From contig CABVCJ010000020.1 in NCBI GenBank assembly GCA_902496845.1, positions 1 through 32,400 of the forward strand: a stretch of DNA of 32,400 bases, written 5' to 3'. Under the pieces are notes generated by a model. It ran no database searches, was not told the DNA's origin, and worked only from the letters and a program-made list of their open reading frames with translations. Shown in pieces: positions 1 to 7,919 of the stretch. The stretch is from an uncultured Collinsella sp. (GTDB lineage: Bacteria > Actinomycetota > Coriobacteriia > Coriobacteriales > Coriobacteriaceae). A program made the position numbers and the translations under genes. The first letter of the stretch is position 1, and each line of letters opens with the position of its first letter.

Positions 1-1
1 C

Positions 2-1852
2 CTGCTTACCAGCCTTGCGCTCGTGGCAGGCGTCGTGCGTCTGGCCCAGCGCAAGACGCTCGTGCACGAGCTCGGCTGCATCGAGACGCTCGCGCGCGTG
101 GACACGCTGTGCGTGGACAAAACCGGCACCGTGACGGAAAACAAGATGATCGTCGAGGATGTCTGTCCCCTGTGCGACGACCGCTTCACGCTCGAGGACA
201 TCCGCATGATCATGGCCGACTACGTTTACGCCATGCAGGCCGACAACGACACCATGGCCGCTCTGCGGCGCTATTTCACGGGCGAAAAGACGCAGGACGC
301 GACGGCAACGCTGCCGTTCTCGTCGGCAAAGAAATACGGCGGCGTGTCGTTCCACGCCGAGGAGACGTACCTGCTCGGCGCGCCGGACGTGCTGCTCGCC
401 GGGCGGGAAAACCCGTATCAGGAGCAGATCGAGGGCTACTCCGCCAAGGGCTGCCGCGTGCTGCTGCTGGGCATGTACGACGGCACGCTCTCGGACGAGA
501 CGCTGAATGCCGACCTGCTGCCCATCGCGCTGATCCTGCTCTCGAACAAGATCCGCGCCGAGGCGCCGGAGACGTTCGGCTACTTTGCCAGCCAGGGCGT
601 GGCCGTGAAGGTCATCTCCGGCGACAATGCGCGCACGGTATCCGAGGTGGCCAAGCGCGCCGGCATCGAAAACGCCGACCGCTTCGTCGACGCGCGCACG
701 CTCACGACCGAGGAGGCCATCCGCGATGCGGCGGGTAAGTACACGGTCTTCGGCCGCGTGACCCCGGCGCAGAAGCGCAGCCTCGTGCAGGCGCTCAAGG
801 CCGACGGCCACACCGTGGCCATGACGGGCGACGGCGTCAACGACGTGCTGGCGCTCAAGGAGGCCGACTGCTCCGTGGCCATGGCCGCCGGTTCCGATGC
901 TGCGCGCAACGTGGCCGAGATCGTGCTGGTCGACAATGATTTTGCCTCGATGCCCGCCGTGGTGGCCGAGGGCCGTCGCTCCATCAACAACCTGCAGCGC
1001 TCCGCGGCGCTGTTCCTGACCAAGACGTTGTTTTCGATGGGCTTGGCGGCGCTGTGCATCGCGTTTCCGCCGTATCCCTTCGAGCCGATTCAGATGACAC
1101 TCATCAACTTCTTCTGCATCGGTGCGCCGGGCTTTGTGCTGGGTTTGGAGCCCAACAACGCCCGCGTGAAGGGGTCATTCTTGACCAACGTGCTCAAACG
1201 TGCGCTGCCGGCGTCGCTGGCGGTCATTATGGCTGCGGCGCTCGATATCTTTGTGGCGCGCGTGTTCGGCTTTAACCAGCTCACGCTTTCGACCATGTGC
1301 CTGCTTACGTCGTGTGCGGCGAGCGTGAGTCTGATCTGGCGTATCTCGCAGCCGCTTACGCCCTTGCGTGTGGTGCTTTTTGTGTTTGTCGTCGTCGGCA
1401 TCCTGGCGGGTGTTATCGGATTCCCGCAGCTGCTGTCCATCGCCAACCTGTCGATGGGCGAGGCCGTTATCTTGCTGGCGATCGTCGTCTTTACCTGCAC
1501 GGTGTTCTTTAAGCTCGCCACGATGATGGATTCGCTTAAGCCGCGTCGTCGCCATGCTGCCACCGGCTTTGGCCGTGGCGTTCGCGTCCGTCTGGGTCGT
1601 GGTGGCGGCAAGGTGAGCTCGACGGGCTCAACTGCTCAGCGTTTTGCCAAGCGCGTCGCCGCCGATATGGCGCAGCGCCGTGAGGAGCGCACCGCTCGCG
1701 AGGCCGAGGTTCGCGCGCTCGAGGGTGTGGAAAAGGCCCAGCTCAAGAAAAAGAAAGGTGCGGGCACCAAACGTTCGCGAGTGACAAAGTCTCCCCAGGG
1801 CATTAAGGTCTCGATGCCGAGCAAGAAGAAAAAGCCTGCAAAGAACGCCTAG
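2..1852 (+). CDS. Cation-translocating P-type ATPase, CtpE-like (5' end outside window)
   Basis: This is the C-terminal part of a membrane ion pump that couples ATP hydrolysis to cation transport. The reading frame is open from base 2, so the actuator domain and first membrane helices lie upstream of the window. The phosphorylation motif DKTGT is encoded at 116-130, and the hinge motif TGDGVND follows near 825-850, so the P and N domains are complete. The residues after the hinge (VLALKEADCSVAMAAGSDAA) and the later LFLTKT segment resemble the actinobacterial CtpE group, whose M. tuberculosis member is linked to calcium uptake; the ion here is inference. About six hydrophobic helices follow. 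After the last helix comes an unusual tail of roughly 95 residues rich in Lys, Arg and Ala, ending in KKKKPAKNA. The family is certain, the substrate is not. Confidence 0.9.
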   Translation: MLTSLALVAGVVRLAQRKTLVHELGCIETLARVDTLCVDKTGTVTENKMIVEDVCPLCDDRFTLEDIRMIMADYVYAMQADNDTMAALRRYFTGEKTQDATATLPFSSAKKYGGVSFHAEETYLLGAPDVLLAGRENPYQEQIEGYSAKGCRVLLLGMYDGTLSDETLNADLLPIALILLSNKIRAEAPETFGYFASQGVAVKVISGDNARTVSEVAKRAGIENADRFVDARTLTTEEAIRDAAGKYTVFGRVTPAQKRSLVQALKADGHTVAMTGDGVNDVLALKEADCSVAMAAGSDAARNVAEIVLVDNDFASMPAVVAEGRRSINNLQRSAALFLTKTLFSMGLAALCIAFPPYPFEPIQMTLINFFCIGAPGFVLGLEPNNARVKGSFLTNVLKRALPASLAVIMAAALDIFVARVFGFNQLTLSTMCLLTSCAASVSLIWRISQPLTPLRVVLFVFVVVGILAGVIGFPQLLSIANLSMGEAVILLAIVVFTCTVFFKLATMMDSLKPRRRHAATGFGRGVRVRLGRGGGKVSSTGSTAQRFAKRVAADMAQRREERTAREAEVRALEGVEKAQLKKKKGAGTKRSRVTKSPQGIKVSMPSKKKKPAKNA

Positions 1853-1863
1853 CCCCAACGCCT

Positions 1864-1940
1864 CCCTAAGTTGCGGTGAAATAGGGACTGTTTAAGCGTT
1901 TTAACCTCCTATTTAGTCCCTATTTCACCGCAACTTAGGG
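1864..1940. repeat. Perfect 26-bp inverted repeat (hairpin or REP-like element)
   Basis: Bases 1864-1889 and 1915-1940 are exact reverse complements, separated by a 25-base AT-rich spacer. The arms contain TTGCGGTGAAATAGGGACT and its complement. It lies 11 bases after the ATPase stop codon. It could act as a bidirectional terminator for the ATPase transcript, although no U-tract follows the stem. Its length and perfection are more typical of a dispersed repeat (REP- or MITE-like). The ten bases TTCACCGCAA recur at 5180-5189 in another intergenic hairpin. Confidence 0.85.
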
Positions 1941-2029
1941 GTGAGCGGGGATGTTGAATTGGTGCCTTGCCCCTGTGGGGGCGTGGCGATGTTATGCTCT
2001 AACCTCGACTGTATGAATTGCTCCGAAAA

Positions 2030-2033
2030 GAGG
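2030..2033 (+). promoter_or_regulatory. SD site that sets the zinc-ribbon protein start
   Basis: GAGG lies five bases before the GTG at 2039. The frame is also open from a TTG at 2018, but that codon has no SD. The GTG start places the first zinc-binding CPxC pair at the extreme N-terminus, as is usual for zinc-ribbon membrane proteins. Confidence 0.6.
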
Positions 2034-2038
2034 ATGCC

Positions 2039-3193
2039 GTGATCTGCCCGCATTGCCTAAAGACCATCGAGGACGGCGCCTCGTTCTGCCCCTATTGCAA
2101 CGCATACGTTGGTCCGGGCGATGGCCCCGAGCATACCGAGTTCGTGTTCTGCGACGGCTGCGGCGCCCGTCTGTCTCCGCATGACCGTACCTGTCCCAAG
2201 TGTGGGCGCCCCGCGCCAGGCATCCTTTCCGAGGACGCGGCCGCATCCGACCTGGCCGCAGGGCGCACGGCCGGCTTTCCGCGCCTGACGCAGGAGCAGA
2301 TCGATACCGAGGTGCCCCACGCGCCGGCATCTGCCGCCGCGGTGCTCTCCGATGCAGCTGACCCCAACGAGACCTGTGTGCTGCCTGCCTTCGATAAGGA
2401 CTTTGGCATCCCCAAGGTCGATATCCCCACACCGGTGTCCCTGCGCGATGATGTCCAGCCCAAAAAGCAAAAGGCCAAGCGCAGGGTTCATCCCGACGAG
2501 GATGCCTATCACAAGCACAAGCGCCATATTCCCAAGCCGGTTATTGTCATAGCCCTGCTTGCGGCTGTGTGCGGCGGTGCCTATTGGTTTGTGACGGCCG
2601 ACCCCCTGGGCGTCATGCCCGGCTTCTACGACCAGTTTGGCCAGGCCGCCAAGACCACCTTCCCGTCGCGCCAAAAGGGCGAGGCCACCGAGAAAGAGTC
2701 CAAGCAAGAGGATGCGTCCGAGGTCGTTCAGGAGGAGACCGTCTTAACCGACGACCAGCTCTACACCAGGCTCGACGGCCTGTACCAGACCATCGTGTCG
2801 TACAGCGACGATGATCAGATCGGCGAGGTCATCGATTCGTTTAATAACGGCTATCTGCGTACGCCGCTCTCCACCCGCCAGGAGCTGTCGCAGAGCGCTT
2901 ACGCCCTGCGCGATCAGATTAAAAAGACCCAGGATGAGCTCAATAACCTCAAGGTTCAGGACGACACCGTCTATGCGGAGGACATCGATCATCTAAAGCA
3001 GCTTGCCCAGTGGATGTACGAGCGCGTCGACGTGATCTGCCAGAGCTGGGACATCTCGCTATCCATTCCTGACGGTGAGTCGTTGAGCGCTCACCAGAGC
3101 GAGATCTTGGCACCCATCGCGAAGGGCGGCAACAGCGCGCTCAACCAGTACGATGCCAACGTGGGCGCTTGGAAGCCGCAACAGCGCTCGTAA
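2039..3193 (+). CDS. Zinc-ribbon, single-pass membrane protein
   Basis: A protein of 384 residues from the GTG start. Two zinc-ribbon-like modules lie at the N-terminus: Cys pairs at residues 3/6 and 17/20, then 38/41 and 52/55 (CDGCG...CPKCG). A low-complexity, Ala- and Asp-rich linker follows. A basic stretch (KKQKAKRRV, KHKRH) precedes one membrane helix at about residues 167-186. The remaining ~195 residues would then be outside the cell and look helical and charged, with no enzyme motif I recognise. Proteins of this layout are common in Gram-positive genomes and mostly uncharacterised. The gene stands alone, between the inverted repeat at 1864-1940 and the promoter at 3230-3259. A role in the envelope is inference from topology and from its neighbours. 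Confidence 0.85.
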   Translation: MICPHCLKTIEDGASFCPYCNAYVGPGDGPEHTEFVFCDGCGARLSPHDRTCPKCGRPAPGILSEDAAASDLAAGRTAGFPRLTQEQIDTEVPHAPASAAAVLSDAADPNETCVLPAFDKDFGIPKVDIPTPVSLRDDVQPKKQKAKRRVHPDEDAYHKHKRHIPKPVIVIALLAAVCGGAYWFVTADPLGVMPGFYDQFGQAAKTTFPSRQKGEATEKESKQEDASEVVQEETVLTDDQLYTRLDGLYQTIVSYSDDDQIGEVIDSFNNGYLRTPLSTRQELSQSAYALRDQIKKTQDELNNLKVQDDTVYAEDIDHLKQLAQWMYERVDVICQSWDISLSIPDGESLSAHQSEILAPIAKGGNSALNQYDANVGAWKPQQRS

Positions 3194-3229
3194 TTAATGC
3201 GCCATAAGCGGTATAACCTGCGTGCGCAA

Positions 3230-3259
3230 TTGATGAAAGCCTGTGCTTATTGCTACAAT
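3230..3259 (+). promoter_or_regulatory. Extended -10 sigma70-type promoter for the cyclophilin/TPR genes
   Basis: TTGATG at 3230-3235 and TACAAT at 3254-3259 are spaced by 18 bases, and TG at 3251-3252 makes an extended -10. Transcription would start near 3266, giving a leader of about 33 bases with a GAGGAAGGA SD before the ATG at 3299. Confidence 0.7.
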
Positions 3260-3298
3260 TCGAACAAATAAGCTTTAAATGCACGAGGAAGGAACCAC

Positions 3299-3841
3299 AT
3301 GTTTGGTTTTAAGAAAGAGCTCTACACGCCCGAGTATCAGCTTGTCGGCGATGAGTGCGCGGTGATCGAGACGTCGAAGGGCACCATCAAGGTCAAGTTT
3401 GACGGCGAGGGCGCCCCCATCCACGTGGCGAACTTCTGCGAGCTTTCCACGATGGGTTTTTACGACGGCCTTAAGTTCCATCGCTATGTGCCCGGCTTTG
3501 TGATTCAGGGCGGCGACCCCAATACCCGCGATATGTCCGGCGCCGATGTCGCCGCCGGCCTTGAGGGCCCCGACGGCATGCCTGGCACCGGCGGCCCTGG
3601 TTACTGCATCAAGGGCGAGTTCGCCACCAATCCGCGTAACAGCCACGTCGACGGCGCGCTTGCCATGGCACGCTCCATGGATCCCGATTCCGCGGGTTCG
3701 CAGTTCTACTTCTGCCTGGGTGCCCAGCATAACCTCGACTCAGGCTACACCGTCTTTGGCACCACGGTCGAGGGCCTCGATGTGATTTCGCAGTTGCGTG
3801 CCGGCGACGAGATCGTCCACGTTGAGATCGTTCACGAGTAA
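3299..3841 (+). CDS. Cyclophilin-type peptidyl-prolyl cis-trans isomerase
   Basis: This 180-residue protein is a single cyclophilin domain, catalysing cis-trans isomerisation of X-Pro peptide bonds during protein folding. Recognisable blocks are FHRYVPGFVIQGGDP at residues 60-74, which carries the catalytic Arg, then GTGGPGYCIKGEF near 96-108, ALAMAR near 120-125, and the pocket strand QFYFCLG at 135-141. There is no signal peptide or lipobox, so it should be cytoplasmic. Its length is normal for bacterial PpiB-like enzymes. The ATG is preceded by a strong AGGAAGGA SD. The TPR membrane protein starts 11 bases after the stop, so the two are probably co-transcribed. Confidence 0.95.
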   Translation: MFGFKKELYTPEYQLVGDECAVIETSKGTIKVKFDGEGAPIHVANFCELSTMGFYDGLKFHRYVPGFVIQGGDPNTRDMSGADVAAGLEGPDGMPGTGGPGYCIKGEFATNPRNSHVDGALAMARSMDPDSAGSQFYFCLGAQHNLDSGYTVFGTTVEGLDVISQLRAGDEIVHVEIVHE

Positions 3842-3852
3842 AGGGGACTTCC

Positions 3853-5148
3853 TTGAATAGCCAGCTGATCCAACAGGGTCGCGCCGCTTATCGCGCGGGT
3901 GATTATTCCGCTGCCGCCCAGATGCTCGGTGCGGCAAAGACCCCCAGCGAGATTATGGGCGAGGCCGACCATCTGCGCGGCAACGCCCTGATGCACCTGG
4001 GCATGTATGCCGAGGCCGCCGAGGCCTACGCCGCCGCCCTTAACGACGGTACCTATGGCAAGCGCGGTGCACTGCTCACCAACCGCGGCAAGGCGCTTGC
4101 TGCCGTGGGCGACTATGTGACCGCAGCCCAGGCGTTCTCCGCCGCAACGCAGGATGCATCCTATGCCACGCCGTTTAAGGCCTATCTGGGTCTGGGCAAC
4201 GCCCTGTTCCAGTCGGGCGATTATGCCAATGCCGGCACCGCCTTCCGTCAGGCCGCCATCGATGGTGCCAACCCGGCTCCTGCCGCCGCACTCGGCGAGC
4301 TCGGTCGTTGCTTCATTAAGCTCGGCCGTCCGGCAGACGCCGTAGAGACCTACCGCACGGCCATCGACTTTGCTGGTCCGCGCGACGACACGCGTGCGCT
4401 TAACGCCGGTATGGGCGAGGCGCTCTCCGCCGCCGGTCGTCCCTCTGACGCGCTCGATGCCTTTAACGCCGCCACTGCCGACGGCATCTACCAGCTTACG
4501 CCCGAGCAGTCCGACGAGCTTGCCCGCGTGCACGATTCCCTCGCTGCGCTTTCGGCCCAGACGGCCATGGCCACGGCTCCGGCGCCCGCGATGGATGCTC
4601 CCGCCGTCGACCCGCTCGACCCCACGGGTGCTACCGGTCAGTTTATGCCCGACCCCTCGGACACCGGCTTTTTCACCCTGTCCGAGTCCGAGATGGTTCA
4701 GCAGGACCGCAAGGAGGCCAAGGTCCGTCGTCGTCATCGCCACACGGGCCTCAAGGTCTTCTTGGTGCTGCTTCTGCTGATTGTCCTTGCCGCAGGCGGT
4801 CTTGGCTTTGCTTACACGCGCGGCCTGGGCTTCCCCTCGCAGGAGTCTGTTGTCTCCGACCTGTTCCAGGCCGCAGGTGATGGCGATACCGCCAAGGCCG
4901 AGTCCTGCCTGGCCTCCAGCCTGTCCGAGGACGCCAAGGCGATGATCGTTTCCTCGATCCCGCAGGGCGCCACCGTCTCCATCGAGGGCATGGACCAGTC
5001 TATGACCGAGACCACCGCCAAGGTCAAGGCGTCGCTGTCCAAGGGCGGCGAGCAGGAGTACACCGTCAAGTTCGTGCGCTCCGACAACCATATCGGTTGG
5101 GCCGTCTCCTCGCTCGACATCGATCTCTCGGCCGCTGACAACCAGTAG
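3853..5148 (+). CDS. TPR-repeat, single-pass membrane protein
   Basis: A protein of 431 residues starting at TTG, with a GGGG-containing SD six bases upstream. Residues 1 to about 235 form repeated helix pairs of TPR type rich in Ala, Gly and Tyr (for example GRAAYRAGDYSAAAQML, GNALFQSGDYANAGTAF), a protein-protein interaction scaffold. A Pro/Ala/Asp linker and a basic patch (KVRRRHRH) lead to one membrane helix at about 300-322. The ~105-residue C-terminal domain is predicted outside the cell and resembles small DUF4878/NTF2-like folds (alternating strands, 'EYTVKFVRSDNHIGWAV'); that match is from memory and uncertain. It lies directly upstream of mreB, so a link to envelope assembly is possible, but no function can be assigned. 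Confidence 0.85.
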   Translation: MNSQLIQQGRAAYRAGDYSAAAQMLGAAKTPSEIMGEADHLRGNALMHLGMYAEAAEAYAAALNDGTYGKRGALLTNRGKALAAVGDYVTAAQAFSAATQDASYATPFKAYLGLGNALFQSGDYANAGTAFRQAAIDGANPAPAAALGELGRCFIKLGRPADAVETYRTAIDFAGPRDDTRALNAGMGEALSAAGRPSDALDAFNAATADGIYQLTPEQSDELARVHDSLAALSAQTAMATAPAPAMDAPAVDPLDPTGATGQFMPDPSDTGFFTLSESEMVQQDRKEAKVRRRHRHTGLKVFLVLLLLIVLAAGGLGFAYTRGLGFPSQESVVSDLFQAAGDGDTAKAESCLASSLSEDAKAMIVSSIPQGATVSIEGMDQSMTETTAKVKASLSKGGEQEYTVKFVRSDNHIGWAVSSLDIDLSAADNQ

Positions 5149-5170
5149 TGACCTTATGAGATTTGGCGCT

Positions 5171-5203
5171 GCCCGGTGCTTCACCGCAAGTGAGGTGCCG
5201 GGC
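5171..5203 (+). terminator. Stem-loop after the TPR gene
   Basis: Bases 5171-5184 pair with 5190-5203 over 14 positions, three of them G-U, around a five-base CGCAA loop. It sits 22 bases after the TPR stop codon. No run of T follows, so it is a weak intrinsic terminator or a structural element. It overlaps the proposed -35 box of the mreB promoter. Confidence 0.45.
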
Positions 5204-5218
5204 TTGCGCTAGTATGAT
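5190..5218 (+). promoter_or_regulatory. Possible mreB promoter
   Basis: GTGAGG at 5190-5195 and TATGAT at 5213-5218 are spaced by 17 bases. The -10 is good and the -35 is weak. Transcription would start near 5225, about 40 bases before the TTG start of mreB. Confidence 0.4.
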
Positions 5219-5263
5219 GGGCTAGTAGTTTTCCAGCAATCATCCAACACATCAGGAGTTGCG

Positions 5264-6307
5264 TTGTTTTCTTTGATGGATATGTTCTTCGGTAGTTATG
5301 CGGGCGATCTTGCCATCGACCTCGGCACCGCCAACACGCTTGTCTCCGTGCGCGGCAAGGGTATCGTCATTCGCGAGCCCTCCGTTGTCGCCATCGACAA
5401 GAACGATGAGCGCATCCTGGCTGTCGGTATCGAGGCAAAGCGCATGCTCGGCCGTACGCCCGGCAACATTGTGGCCGTGCGTCCCCTTAAGGACGGCGTT
5501 ATCGCCGACTTCGACGTTACCGAGGCCATGCTTCGCTATTTTATCGACAAGGCGTCAGAGAAGCGCTATCCGTGGACCCCGCGTCCGCGCGTTGTCGTCT
5601 GCGTCCCCTCCGGCGTCACGTCGGTCGAGAAGCGCGCCGTTTTTGAGGCTACGATCCAGGCCGGTGCCCGCCAGGCATACCTGATCGAGGAACCCATGGC
5701 CGCTGCCATCGGCGCCGACTTGCCTGTCGAGGAGCCCACTGGCTCCATGGTCATCGATATCGGTGGCGGTACCACCGAGGTCGCCGTTATCGCCATGGGC
5801 GGTATCGTCGTGTCGCAGTCCATCCGCATTGCCGGTGACGAGTTTGACCAGGCTATCCTTACCCACGTTCGCGATGCTTATAACCTGGCTATCGGCGAGC
5901 GCACGGCCGAGGACATCAAGATCAAGGTTGGTTCTGCCGTGCCGCTCAAGGACGAGCTCGACGTCGAGGTCAACGGCCGCGACGTGATCACGGGCCTGCC
6001 CAAGACCGTGCGCATCGAGAGCGAGGAGATTCGTCGCGCGCTCAACAAGCCGCTCGACGAGATGGCCAAGGCCGTCAAGGACGCCCTCGACGCCACGCCG
6101 CCCGATCTTGCCTCGGATCTTATGTACTACGGCATCCTGCTGACCGGCGGCGGCGCGCTGCTGCGCGGCCTCGACGTGCGTCTGCGCGACGAGACCGGCG
6201 TTTCGGTCAACGTCAGCCCTACGGCGCTCGACAACGTCGTCAACGGCTGCGCCCGCGTGCTCGAGGCCAACGCGTTTGACGGTGGCTTCGTCCAGACCAA
6301 TGCTTAA
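5264..6307 (+). CDS. mreB: Rod-shape-determining actin homologue MreB
   Basis: MreB forms membrane-bound ATP-dependent filaments that direct elongasome peptidoglycan synthesis along the cell sides. At 347 residues it has the usual length. The nucleotide site is complete: phosphate-1 loop DLAIDLGTANTL at residues 15-26, phosphate-2 loop DIGGGTTEVAV at 165-175, and the adenosine motif GILLTGGGALLRG at 290-302. The hydrophobic start MFSLMDMFFGSY may help membrane attachment. The chosen start is TTG, five bases after AGGAG at 5254-5258; an ATG four codons further in lacks its own SD. It heads the run mreB-mreC-mreD-PBP2-rodA, so all core rod-complex parts except RodZ are together here. Confidence 0.97.
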   Translation: MFSLMDMFFGSYAGDLAIDLGTANTLVSVRGKGIVIREPSVVAIDKNDERILAVGIEAKRMLGRTPGNIVAVRPLKDGVIADFDVTEAMLRYFIDKASEKRYPWTPRPRVVVCVPSGVTSVEKRAVFEATIQAGARQAYLIEEPMAAAIGADLPVEEPTGSMVIDIGGGTTEVAVIAMGGIVVSQSIRIAGDEFDQAILTHVRDAYNLAIGERTAEDIKIKVGSAVPLKDELDVEVNGRDVITGLPKTVRIESEEIRRALNKPLDEMAKAVKDALDATPPDLASDLMYYGILLTGGGALLRGLDVRLRDETGVSVNVSPTALDNVVNGCARVLEANAFDGGFVQTNA

Positions 6308-6328
6308 TTTCCAAAAGGTGGATTCCAT

Positions 6329-7327
6329 TTGGCACGATCTTCGGGTTTCTCTTCAAATCTGAATACCAAGCGACAATCAACGGGTATGCGCCCGTTGATT
6401 GTTTTCAGCGTAATTTCGGTGCTGCTGCTCACGTTTTACATTCGCGAGGGCGAGGCGGGGCCGATTCATGCCGTGCGTTCGGGCGTGACGACGATTACCT
6501 CGCCGGTGCGTTTTGTGGGCTCGGCTGTGGCTGCGCCCTTTAACGCAATCGGAAACGTGTTCTCAAACCTTACGGCTTCGCAAGACACCCTCGACGAGCT
6601 TAAGAAGCAAAACGAGGTCCTGACGTCAAAGGTTGCTGAGCTCTCCGAGGCTCAAAAGACCGCCGAGCGACTCGAGAGCCTGGTCGGTCTGCAGTCGACC
6701 TACAATCTCAAGTCCACCGCGGCTCGCATTGTCGGCGCGTCGGGCGATGCCTGGACCTCGACCGTTACCATCGACAAAGGCTCTGCCGACGGTCTTACCA
6801 TCAACATGCCCGTGACGAGTTCTGCCGGTGTCATCGGTCAGATTATCGAGGTTTCGGCCAAGTCCTCCACCGTCCGCCTGATTAGTGATGAGAACTCGGG
6901 CGTGTCCGCCATGGTGCAGGATACGCGCGCTCAGGGCATGCTGCAGGGGCAGCCCGACGGTACCCTGCGCCTGGAGCACGTGAGTGTCGATTCCGACGTG
7001 AAGGTGGGCGACATCATCGTGACCTCGGGCATCGGCGGCGTATTCCCCAAGGGCCTGCCGCTCGGTACGGTCTCGTCGGTGGAGAAGTCTGCCAACGATG
7101 TGTACTACACCATCGTCGTGCGCGCCCAGACAACGGCCGAAAACAACGAGGAAGTGCTGGTCATTACGTCGCTGACCGATGAGCAGTCGGCTTCGGACGA
7201 GGATGTGAGCAGCGCCAACAGTACGCCGCAGGGCACCTCGCGCGATGCGGCCACCAAGTCCAAAGATGAAAGCTCGGATGAAAACTCCGATGCGTCCGAC
7301 ACGACTGACTCGGGCTCGAGCGAATAG
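6329..7327 (+). CDS. mreC: Rod-shape-determining protein MreC
   Basis: MreC is a bitopic envelope protein that links MreB filaments to PBP2 and RodA on the outer face of the membrane. A short cytoplasmic N-terminus is followed by one membrane helix at residues 22-38 (PLIVFSVISVLLLTFYI), then a coiled coil at about 80-118 (LDELKKQNEVLTSKVAEL). The two beta domains typical of MreC follow, with recognisable VGASGDAWTSTVTIDKGSADG and VGDIIVTSGIGGVFPKGLPLG blocks. The last ~55 residues are Ser/Asp/Glu-rich and probably disordered. The start is TTG, with AAGGTGG just upstream; the gene begins 21 bases after mreB. Confidence 0.95.
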   Translation: MARSSGFSSNLNTKRQSTGMRPLIVFSVISVLLLTFYIREGEAGPIHAVRSGVTTITSPVRFVGSAVAAPFNAIGNVFSNLTASQDTLDELKKQNEVLTSKVAELSEAQKTAERLESLVGLQSTYNLKSTAARIVGASGDAWTSTVTIDKGSADGLTINMPVTSSAGVIGQIIEVSAKSSTVRLISDENSGVSAMVQDTRAQGMLQGQPDGTLRLEHVSVDSDVKVGDIIVTSGIGGVFPKGLPLGTVSSVEKSANDVYYTIVVRAQTTAENNEEVLVITSLTDEQSASDEDVSSANSTPQGTSRDAATKSKDESSDENSDASDTTDSGSSE

Positions 7328-7339
7328 GGAGGCATGTCC

Positions 7340-7906
7340 ATGGATCTACACGAACAGGGGACTGGCTCCCGCACTTTTGCGATTGCCGCCATTGTCTGCG
7401 TCCTGCTGCAGGCGGGCTTGGCGCCGCAGATCTCCATCGCGGGCGGTCGCGTCAACTTTATGATTATCCTGGTGTGCCTGAGCGTGTTTTCGGGCGATCC
7501 CACGCGGGCCGTCATCTGCGGTTTTTGCAGCGGCCTGTTCTACGACCTGTCGGCAGCCGTGCCGGTGGGCGTGATGTCGCTGTTGCTGACAGTGGGCAGC
7601 TTTGCCCTGACACACAGTGCCGCCGGTCAGACGGGCGGCACCCCGAGCGCTCGCGGCATCACGGTGGGCGCCTTTGCGCTTGCCATTAACGTGATCTACA
7701 GCATTATCTTGCTGTTTATGGGACTGGAATCGAGTTTTGTCGTGGCGATCTTTGGACACGCCCTGCCGTCCTCGATTCTGACCGGTCTGGTCGCCGTTCC
7801 GTTTTTGATGTCCGGCGTCGCGCCGCAGTCTGGCTATGGGTTCTCCGCGCGCGGTGGGCGTCAGACGGGTATGCGCTTTAAGCCCAAGACCCGTAAGCTC
7901 AAATAG
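7340..7906 (+). CDS. mreD: Rod-shape-determining membrane protein MreD
   Basis: A hydrophobic protein of 188 residues with about five membrane helices, matching the size and topology of MreD, the polytopic partner of MreC. Diagnostic features are the N-terminal helix ending in the VNFMIILVCLSVFSGD block and the following GFCSGLFYDLSAAVPVG segment, the conserved G-F-x-x-G-L-x-x-D motif of the family. Two ATGs compete: the one at 7334 is only one base from the GGGAGG SD (7327-7332), while the one at 7340 has the normal seven-base gap and is preferred. The SD overlaps the mreC stop codon, indicating translational coupling. Confidence 0.93.
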   Translation: MDLHEQGTGSRTFAIAAIVCVLLQAGLAPQISIAGGRVNFMIILVCLSVFSGDPTRAVICGFCSGLFYDLSAAVPVGVMSLLLTVGSFALTHSAAGQTGGTPSARGITVGAFALAINVIYSIILLFMGLESSFVVAIFGHALPSSILTGLVAVPFLMSGVAPQSGYGFSARGGRQTGMRFKPKTRKLK

Positions 7907-7919
7907 GGGAGGTCTGTAG

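Noticed and set aside
3832..5184. A 450-codon open frame on the minus strand opposite the TPR gene
   Set aside because: Same reason: low-complexity composition, no motif, and a convincing gene on the other strand.
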